Source: Lautropia sp. SCN 70-15
GTDB taxonomy: Bacteria; Pseudomonadota; Gammaproteobacteria; Burkholderiales; Burkholderiaceae_E
DNA length: 5,993 nucleotides
Direction of reading: 5' to 3'
Assembly: GCA_001724315.1 (NCBI GenBank)
Contig: MEEC01000233.1
Location: forward strand, 1-5,993
The notes beneath the pieces were generated by a model. It was not told the DNA's origin and did not search any database. It saw only the letters and a program-made list of their open reading frames with translations. A program made the translations under genes and the position numbers. This document shows, in pieces, positions 1 through 5,993 of this stretch (positions are counted from its first letter, which is position 1; each line of letters opens with the position of its first letter).

Positions 1-20
1 CGAGCACCTAGAATCTCGCC

Positions 21-854
21 ATGGAATCGACCGCCGCCTTCCCTCACTTCGCCGCCTTCGCCTCGTTCGCCGAAACTTCGCCGCTCCTGGCCGCGGTGCT
101 GGCCGCCACCGTGGGGGGATTCCTGGCCACCACCGCAGGCGCCCTGCCCGCCCTGTTCGTGGGCAGCCTGTCGGAACGCACCGCCAATGCGATGCTGGCC
201 TTCGCCGCGGGCGTGATGCTCGCGGCAACGGTGTTCTCGCTGCTGCTGCCCGGGTTGGAACTGGCCCAGCCGATGTTCGGCGGCCCGAAGCCCGGCGCCG
301 CGGCCGTGGTGGCGGCGATGATGGCCGGCGGGCTGGCCATGTTCGCGATCCACCGCTTCCTGCCCCACGAGCACTTCGAGAAAGGGCACGAAGGTCCGGG
401 CCGGCAGTCGCGGCTGGCGAGGGTCTGGCTCTTCGTGTTCGCGATCGCGGTCCACAACTTCCCCGAAGGCCTGTCGATGGGCGTGGGCGCGGCCAGCGGC
501 GACGAGCGCATCGGGCTGGGCGTCACCCTGGGCATCGGCCTGCAGAACCTGCCCGAGGGGCTGGCCGTGGCGATGTCGCTGGCCGCCTTGGGCTACTCGC
601 GCGCGCAGGCGCTCGGCGTGGCCGCGCTCACCGGCCTGATCGAGATCGCCGGCGCGCTGGCCGGCGCCGGCCTGCTGTCGATCTCGCAGGCGCTGCTGCC
701 GCTGGCGCTGGCCTTCGCCGGCGGCACGATGCTCTTCGTGATCAGCGACGAGGTGATCCCCGAGACCCACCGCGCCGGCTTCGGCGACTCGGCCACCGCC
801 TCGCTGTTCGTGGGCTTCGGGCTGATGTTCTTCCTGGACGTGGCGCTGGCCTGA
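21..854 (+). CDS. ZIP-family divalent metal transporter (GufA/BbZIP-like)
   Basis: Predicted inner-membrane transporter of 277 residues that would carry Zn2+ or a similar divalent cation into the cytoplasm. Seen: about eight hydrophobic segments; a histidine/acid-rich loop at residues 116-124 (HEHFEKGHE); the TM4 motif HNFPEG at 145-150; the TM5 motif QNLPEG at 175-180; a TM6 glutamate at E208; and SDEVIPE at 242-248 near the C-terminus. Family knowledge: Q rather than H at the start of the TM5 motif is typical of the GufA branch (bacterial BbZIP, animal ZIP11). H145, E149, Q175, E179 and E208 line up at a constant offset of 32 with BbZIP metal-site residues as I recall them (H177, E181, Q207, E211, E240); N176 sits where BbZIP has D208. 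Length is normal for the family. The ATG at 21 is the first available start and gives a plausible N-terminus, but no clear Shine-Dalgarno lies in the 20 bases before it. The gene is convergent with the exporter cluster, so a functional link is not implied. Metal specificity is not readable; the zupT name is avoided because this is the GufA branch. Confidence 0.93.
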   Translation: MESTAAFPHFAAFASFAETSPLLAAVLAATVGGFLATTAGALPALFVGSLSERTANAMLAFAAGVMLAATVFSLLLPGLELAQPMFGGPKPGAAAVVAAMMAGGLAMFAIHRFLPHEHFEKGHEGPGRQSRLARVWLFVFAIAVHNFPEGLSMGVGAASGDERIGLGVTLGIGLQNLPEGLAVAMSLAALGYSRAQALGVAALTGLIEIAGALAGAGLLSISQALLPLALAFAGGTMLFVISDEVIPETHRAGFGDSATASLFVGFGLMFFLDVALA

Positions 855-867
855 GGCTGCTCGTGTC

Positions 868-880
868 GTAGCGCTCCGTG

Positions 881-884
<4 letters not shown>
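868..884. terminator. Weak hairpin in the convergent intergenic gap
   Basis: Between the two convergent stop codons (854 and 881) lies a 5-bp perfect inverted repeat, GTAGC / GCTAC, around a 7-base loop. It overlaps the permease stop codon. There is no T-tract on either side, so it is at best a weak bidirectional terminator. The position is where one would be expected, but a stem this short can occur by chance. Confidence 0.22.
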
Positions 885-2113
<1,229 letters not shown>

Positions 2114-2403
2114 CGCCTGATCCTGCCTCGCGCCCCGCGCGCCTCAGGCGGCGGCCAGCGCCACCGCGTCTTCCGGCGCGCGGCGCTCGTCGCGCTCGAC
2201 GCGGCCGTCCCGAAAGCGCACGACGCGCGAGGCGAAACGCGCCACCTCGGCCTCGTGGGTCACGAAAACCACCGTCTGCCCCGCCCGGTTCAGCGACTGC
2301 AGCAGCGCCATCACCTCGAGCGAGGTGCGGGTGTCGAGCGCGCCGGTGGGCTCGTCGGCCAGCAGCAGCAGGGGAGCGTTGACCTGCGCGCGGGCGATCG
2401 CCA

Positions 2404-2451
2404 CCCGCTCAGGCGGGACGCATGAGAGCGGGGCCGCGGTGTCGCGGTGTG
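2404..2451 (-). other. Lesion site at the ATPase signature motif
   Basis: In the upstream frame the residues after LGERLEH are TATPRPRS then HASRLSG then W. Relatives have about four residues between that H and LSGG, so roughly eight residues (24 nt) appear extra, and the bases after LSG appear missing. The junction reads CTGAGCGG directly followed by GTGGCG. If the ancestral codons were CTG AGC GGC GGC CAG CAG CAG CGG GTG, a 16-nt deletion between two AGCGG repeats gives exactly this junction. Net +8 nt explains the observed frame change. The ancestral codons are assumed, not seen. An alternative reading is a simple 8-bp duplication plus replacement of the GGQQQ codons (LSCVPPERV has the correct spacing for LSGGQQQRV). 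Confidence 0.7.
2435..2450. repeat. 8-bp perfect tandem duplication (CGCGGTGT x2)
   Basis: CGCGGTGT occurs twice in tandem at 2435-2442 and 2443-2450 (ACACCGCG on the coding strand), immediately upstream of the damaged signature motif. Removing one copy gives an ATPase frame reading LEHTAAPLS that runs straight into the downstream frame (RVAIARA) with normal spacing. It is therefore a direct candidate for the frameshifting event. Confidence 0.85.
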
Positions 2452-2880
2452 CTCGAGCCGCTCGCCCAGCCCCACCTGCTCGAGGCACTCCCGCGCGCGG
2501 CGCTCCCGCTCGGTCCGGCCGATGCCGGCGTAGAGCAGGGGCAGCGCGACGTTCTCGAGCGCCCGGGTGCGCGCCAGCAGGTTGAATTGCTGGAACACGA
2601 AGCCGACGCTGCGATTGCGGATCGCGGCCAGCGCGTCGTCGGACAGGCCCGCCACTTCGTCGCCGGCCAGCCGGTAACTGCCGGAGTCGGGGACGTCCAG
2701 ACAGCCCAGCATGTTCATGAAGGTCGACTTGCCCGACCCGGAGGGGCCCATGATCGCCACGCATTCCCCGCGCGCGATGTCCAGCGACACGCGATCGAGC
2801 GCGCGCACCTCGGTCTCGCCGATCCGGTAGGTCTTGACCAGCTCGCGGACCGCGATCAGCGGCGCGACCCCGGGCTTGCC

Positions 2881-2928
2881 CGCGCTGAGGGGATTCGCGC
2901 CCGCGCTGAGGGGATTCGCGCCCGCGCT
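2881..2928. repeat. 21-bp tandem repeat at the ATPase N-terminus
   Basis: Two identical 21-bp units (2881-2901 and 2902-2922) are followed by the first 6 bp of a third copy (2923-2928), directly adjoining the ATPase start codon. The unit is a multiple of three and encodes the heptapeptide SAGANPL on the minus strand, so copy number can change without breaking the frame. It extends the protein by about 20 residues ahead of the normal ABC core, and would place a flexible tail there. Replication slippage is the likely origin. Confidence 0.93.
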
Positions 2929-3130
2929 CATCGAAACATGCGCAGCTCGCGCCGGCCTCGCGCTCCCGGGGGCGCCACCCCGACGATGACCTGCTGGCCC
3001 TCGGCCAGACCCGGCGCCGCCACCTCGGTGCTGGTGCCGTCGCCGAGCCCGACGCGCACCTCGACCGCTCTGGGCTCGCCGCCCTCGAGGAGCCAAAGGC
3101 GGCCCGGACGGCCGCGCTCGCCGGCGGACC

Positions 3131-3147
3131 CGGGGGCACTGCCCCCG
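3131..3147. repeat. Perfect 7-bp GC hairpin in the adaptor frameshift zone
   Basis: CGGGGGC - ACT - GCCCCCG is a perfect inverted repeat with a three-base loop, followed by a second C5 run at 3148-3152. It lies inside the segment where the adaptor changes frame. Such homopolymer-rich hairpins are prone to polymerase slippage and to base-count errors in sequencing. No T-tract follows, so it is unlikely to be an intrinsic terminator. Confidence 0.8.
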
Positions 3148-3182
3148 CCCCCGGCCTGCGCTCGAGCGCCCTGCCCCGCGGA

Positions 3183-3209
3183 CTGCGCGCCCTGGGCGCC
3201 CTGGGCGCC
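3183..3209. repeat. 9-bp tandem repeat in the adaptor linker
   Basis: CTGGGCGCC occurs twice exactly (3192-3200, 3201-3209), with a degenerate third copy CTGCGCGCC at 3183-3191. Read on the minus strand in the frame that leads to the correct adaptor C-terminus, it encodes a Gly-Ala-Gln repeat, continuing into a Gly/Ser/Ala/Gln-rich linker. Read in the frame of the adaptor N-terminus it gives arginine/proline-rich residues. The sensible linker suggests the frame break lies upstream of this repeat in the coding direction. Confidence 0.8.
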
Positions 3210-4317
3210 CGCGCGTCCATCGGGGCCTCGGCCCGGTCGGTGAGCCCGGCGATCCGCAGGCGCAGCGCGGCGTTGGGCACGGTGAGCACGTCCTCGCGCC
3301 GCTCGGAGACGATCCGCACGTTGGCGGTCATGCCGGGCAGCAGCAGGCCCTCGGCGTTGGAGAAGGTCACGATCACGTTGTAGGTGATCACGTTCTGCAC
3401 GTTGGTGGCGGCCATCCGCAGTTGCGAGACCTTGCCTTCGAAGCGCCGCCCGGGATAGGCATCGACGGTGAAGCTCGCCTTCTGGCCCACCTCGATGCGG
3501 CCGATGTCGGTCTCGTCGATGCTGGTGTCGACCTGCATGTCGCGCAGGTTGCGGGCGATCACGAACAGTTCGGGCGCCTGCAGGCTCGCGGCCACCGTCT
3601 GGCCGGCATCGACCGAGCGCTTGATGACCACGCCGTCGACCGGGCTGCGTATCACGGTGCGGTCGAGGTCGACCCGCGCCGCGGCCACCGCCGCCTCGCG
3701 CTGCCTGACCACCGCCTCGGTGTTGCGCCGCTGGGCGATCGCGACCTCGATTGCCGCGCGGCCGGCCGACAGCTCCTGCTCCTGCGCGCGCACCAGCGAA
3801 GCGGCTTTCTCGGCCTCGGCCGGCGAGATGAAGCCTCGCTCGGCCAGGTCGCGCTTGCGCGCGAGATCACGCCGCGACTCGTCGAGGTTGACGTCGATCC
3901 GGGCCAGGTCGGCGCGGCGCGCCTCGATCTGGGCCTGCTGGACCGCCACCTGGGCGCGGGTCGCCACCAGGTCCGCCTCGGCCTGCGCCAGGCGATGCCT
4001 GAAGGTCTCCGGGTCGATGCGGGCGAGCACCTGCCCTGCCCGGACCTCGTCGTTGAAGTCCGCCAGCACCTGGCGGAGCTGGCCGGAGATCTGCGAGCCG
4101 ACCGACACGCTGCCGACCGGATTGATCGTGCCCGATGCGCTGACCGTGGACACGATGTCGCCGCGGCCGACCGGCGCGGTGCGGTACTGCGGCGCTCCGT
4201 TGCCGTCTGCCTGCTGCCACCACCAAGCGGCGCCGCCGGCGAGCAGCAAGGCGGCGAGCCCCAGGCCGGCGATTCCCGTTCTTTTCATGGTCTGCGGTCG
4301 CGCGTCGAGGGGGCGGC

Positions 4318-5964
4318 TTACCCGAACATCAGCCTGCGAAGATCGCCGGGCAGGCGCTCGCCGCGCCAGGCCACGACCTGGTCGGGGCGGATCAGCGTGA
4401 AGCGCCGCGGATAAAGGTCGCGCAGGCCGGCGGCGCGCGCCTGGGCGGGGGCGATCCTCAGGTGCGCGAGGCCGGCCATGCCCTGCGCGAGCGGCGCATC
4501 GCCAGCAGGCTCGTCCGGCGCCAGTTCCAGCATGGTGAAGCCGAACCCGAAGCGGTCGAAGAGCGAGCCGCCGTCGGGCAGCCAGGCGTGCGGCGCGCGG
4601 CCGCCGGGAATCGAGCTGGGCTGGTAGACGTCGGCACGATCGGGCGGCGGCGCCTCGTCGTCGCGGGCCACGATCGGCGAGCCGTCGTAGCGGGTGCCGA
4701 AGGTGATGCCCGGGATGTTGAACTCGGCCTTCGCGTGGGCCAGCAGCCGTTCACCGGCCTGCCGGCGCAGGGCCTCGCCTTGCGATGTCTCGTCCTCGAG
4801 CCCCTCGGGCGGCACGAAGAGCCCGATGGAGTCGGCGAAGCCGCGCGCATAGCCGGTGTTGCGGATCGCGGCGGGGCGGCGCTCGGCCTCGTAGCTCTCG
4901 AGCAGCGAAGCGGGCGCGCCCTCGCGCAGCACCGCGGCGAGCTTCCAGCCCAGGTTCACCGCGTCCTCGACGCCGGTGTTGTAGCCCAGGCCGCCGGTGG
5001 GCGTGAACAGGTGGGCCGCGTCGCCAGCCAGGAACACGCGGCCCTCGCGCAGCCGCTCGGCCACCAGCACGTGCCCGGCCAGCCAGGAGGAACGCGACAG
5101 CAGGCTGAGCTCGCAGCGCGCGCCCAATGTCTCGAAGAACATGGCCTTCAGCGCCTCGTCGTCGATCACCTCGGGATCCTCGTCGCTGCGCAGCTGGGTG
5201 TGGAAGACGAAGGCGTCGACGCCGTCGATTGCGGCCATGAAGCTGCGACGGCCGGCGTTGAAGGTCCAGTACATCCAGGCCGGCGGCCGGCCGATCACCG
5301 CGTACAGGTCGGGCGAGCGGAAGTGCATCGCCATCATCCGGCCGCCCATGAAGTCCCGCCGGATGCCGGTCTCGCCGGTCCAGCCGATGCCGAGCGCCCG
5401 GCGCACGCCGCTGCGCGCGCCGTCGCAGCCGACCAGCCACTGCGCGCGCACCGGCTCGACGCCCGGATCGAGTTGGAGCATCACGCCGTCGTCTGCCTGC
5501 TCGAAGCCTGCCAGCCGGCAGCCGTAGCGCAGGTTCACCGAAGGCAGCTTCGCCGCCTCAGCGCGCAGCACCCGCTCGATGAACATCTGCGAGCCGCGAT
5601 GCGGCAGCTCGGCCGCACTCCAGGAACCGCCCAGATTGCGCACCAGCACCCGGGCGTCGCGCGACGAGGGCAGCGCGAAGCGCGCCAGCTCGTGCCTGGC
5701 GTAGCGGGTGAAGTAGCAGATGTCGGTCGGGTAGTCGGGAGGCAGGCCGGTAACGCGGATCCGGTCGGCAAAGCCGAGCCGGCGGTAGTGCTCCATCGTG
5801 CGCGCCTGGGTGGCGTTGGCCTGCGGATGCGGCGAGGTGTCCGGCCGGTCGTTGACCAGCAGCGTTCGCACGCCGCGCCGGCCCAGCTCGATCGCGAGCA
5901 TCAGCCCGACCGGGCCGCCGCCGGCGATCGCGACCTCGAAGGCCGGTTCGCTGGCCTTGTCCAT
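4318..5964 (-). CDS. FAD-dependent monooxygenase (group A aromatic hydroxylase type)
   Basis: Single-component flavoprotein monooxygenase of 548 residues, probably cytoplasmic and NAD(P)H-dependent, hydroxylating an aromatic or polycyclic substrate. Seen: the N-terminal Rossmann motif VAIAGGGPVGLMLAIELGRRG (GxGxxG at 15-20); PHPQANATQARTMEHYRRLG (46-64), like the substrate/FAD region of the PheA/TfdB/MhpA group; the DG motif GCDGARSGVRRALG (179-192); the second FAD motif GRVFLAGDAAHLFTPTGGLGYNTGVEDAVNLGWKL beginning at 308 (GD at 314-315); and a C-terminal region ending FTLIRPDQVVAWRG, as in the thioredoxin-like tail of phenol hydroxylase relatives. Length fits that group. At the end of the second Rossmann strand the sequence is LLVNDRPD, with N38-D39 where many relatives have a glutamate. 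Start ATG 5964 lies ten residues before the Rossmann strand, as usual; the frame stays open to the window edge, so a more upstream start is not excluded, and no clear ribosome binding site is visible. It is the first gene of the minus-strand cluster in this window. Substrate is not assignable. Confidence 0.92.
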   Translation of the reverse strand: MDKASEPAFEVAIAGGGPVGLMLAIELGRRGVRTLLVNDRPDTSPHPQANATQARTMEHYRRLGFADRIRVTGLPPDYPTDICYFTRYARHELARFALPSSRDARVLVRNLGGSWSAAELPHRGSQMFIERVLRAEAAKLPSVNLRYGCRLAGFEQADDGVMLQLDPGVEPVRAQWLVGCDGARSGVRRALGIGWTGETGIRRDFMGGRMMAMHFRSPDLYAVIGRPPAWMYWTFNAGRRSFMAAIDGVDAFVFHTQLRSDEDPEVIDDEALKAMFFETLGARCELSLLSRSSWLAGHVLVAERLREGRVFLAGDAAHLFTPTGGLGYNTGVEDAVNLGWKLAAVLREGAPASLLESYEAERRPAAIRNTGYARGFADSIGLFVPPEGLEDETSQGEALRRQAGERLLAHAKAEFNIPGITFGTRYDGSPIVARDDEAPPPDRADVYQPSSIPGGRAPHAWLPDGGSLFDRFGFGFTMLELAPDEPAGDAPLAQGMAGLAHLRIAPAQARAAGLRDLYPRRFTLIRPDQVVAWRGERLPGDLRRLMFG

Positions 5965-5993
5965 CAGTCGCGGGCGCCCGGCAGCCGAACGCG

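Larger units (their letters stand above)
2144..2931 (-). pseudogene. MacB/LolD-type ABC ATPase, frameshifted at the signature motif
   Basis: Nucleotide-binding subunit that would power the adjacent permease; about 262 codons once the frame break is bridged. The ATG at 2931 overlaps the adaptor stop by 4 bp (ATGA), implying translational coupling; no strong ribosome binding site is present. Seen: an N-terminal extension made of a 7-residue repeat (SAGANPL twice plus SAG); the core start LIAVRELVKTYRIGETEVRA; Walker A GPSGSGKST (residues 62-70); and the Q-loop region FVFQQFNLL (112-119). This frame runs to LSG at about 2404, then becomes nonsense and stops at 2311. The rest is in another frame: RVAIARAQVNAP from 2407, Walker B LLLLADEPTGALD, H-loop FVTHE, ending at the TGA 2146-2144. 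The usual LSGGQQQRV is absent in every frame: one frame reads LSGW, the other LSCVPPERV. A complete active ATPase cannot be made from this sequence as written. It is either a true pseudogene or a sequencing/assembly error; family assignment itself is secure. Confidence 0.85.
2928..4288 (-). pseudogene. MacA-type periplasmic adaptor (HlyD/MFP family), C-terminal frameshift
   Basis: Membrane-anchored adaptor that would bridge the MacB-type permease to a TolC-like outer-membrane channel. Seen in the first frame: a hydrophobic anchor at residues 5-24; RTAPVGRGDIVSTVSASG (36-53); the first lipoyl half ending RAGQVLARIDP (83-93); a long alpha-helical hairpin rich in A, R, E and Q (about 97-210); the second lipoyl half TVIRSPVDGVV (211-221) and GQTVAASLQAPELF; DIGRIEVGQ and FTVDAYPGRRFEGKV (273-287); LLLPGMTANVRI and LTVPNAALRLR (335-345). 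These are diagnostic of MacA. After about residue 355 this frame becomes arginine-rich nonsense. The expected membrane-proximal end, with GRPGRLWLLEGGEPRAVEVR then VGLGDGTSTEVAAPGLAEGQQVIVG, is in the -1 frame and ends at TGA 2930-2928, overlapping the ATPase ATG. Bridged length is about 453 residues, slightly long because of a Gly/Ala/Gln linker. Start ATG 4288 is 29 bp after the monooxygenase stop; no clear ribosome binding site. Real frameshift or sequencing error is undecided. Confidence 0.85.

Noticed and set aside
2932..3096. An upstream ATG at 3096 as the ATPase start
   Set aside because: It would add 55 arginine- and glycine-rich residues that are the adaptor C-terminal coding sequence read out of frame. 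The ATG at 2931, in the 4-bp overlap with the adaptor stop, is the natural start.
3120..3240. Programmed -1 ribosomal frameshift joining the two adaptor frames
   Set aside because: The direction (-1) fits and a hairpin is nearby, but I found no convincing X XXY YYZ slippery heptamer in phase, and adaptors of this family are not known to need frameshifting. A base-count indel is simpler.
2144..4288. A genuine adaptor-ATPase fusion protein
   Set aside because: The middle third matches neither family, and both missing segments (adaptor end, ATPase beginning with Walker A) are found intact in the other two frames.
3422..4414. Plus-strand open frames of 310-330 codons opposite the adaptor and the end of the monooxygenase
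   Set aside because: They are antisense to clear MacA motifs and have low-complexity composition with no recognisable features.
5965..5993. Promoter or ribosome binding site ahead of the monooxygenase
   Set aside because: Only 29 bases are available, with no clear Shine-Dalgarno or promoter box. The real upstream region lies outside the window.

Overview
This is a GC-rich proteobacterial chromosome segment. High G/C at third codon positions, a GufA-type ZIP transporter resembling the Bordetella one, and a MacA-type adaptor with a split MacB suggest a Burkholderiales-like betaproteobacterium. The taxonomic call is inference from gene content and composition only. No phage, IS element, CRISPR array, tRNA or rRNA was seen.

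Layout: a plus-strand ZIP-family metal transporter (21-854) converges on a minus-strand cluster of four genes that fills the rest of the window. In transcription order, right to left, these are an FAD-dependent aromatic-ring-type monooxygenase (5964-4318), a MacA-type periplasmic adaptor (4288-2928), a stand-alone MacB/LolD-type ABC ATPase (2931-2144), and a MacB-type FtsX-fold permease (2113-881). Spacings are 29 bp, a 4-bp ATGA overlap, and 30 bp, so they look like one operon. The last three would form a MacAB-like tripartite exporter, with the ATPase and permease on separate polypeptides and an outer-membrane TolC partner encoded elsewhere. An oxygenase next to an exporter suggests a modify-and-export or detoxification unit, but no substrate can be read from the sequence.

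The most notable feature is damage in the middle of the exporter. The adaptor's C-terminal end lies in a different frame from its first ~355 residues, with the switch between about 3120 and 3240 in low-complexity, homopolymer- and hairpin-rich DNA. The ATPase is frameshifted exactly at its ABC signature (LSGGQ), which is not intact in any frame; that site holds an 8-bp tandem duplication and what looks like a 16-bp deletion. Because GC-rich off-frames have few stops, one continuous 714-codon frame (4288-2144) joins the adaptor N-terminus to the ATPase C-terminus through nonsense residues and could be misannotated as a single fusion protein. Either the exporter is a decaying operon or this stretch carries sequencing or assembly errors; the sequence alone cannot decide.
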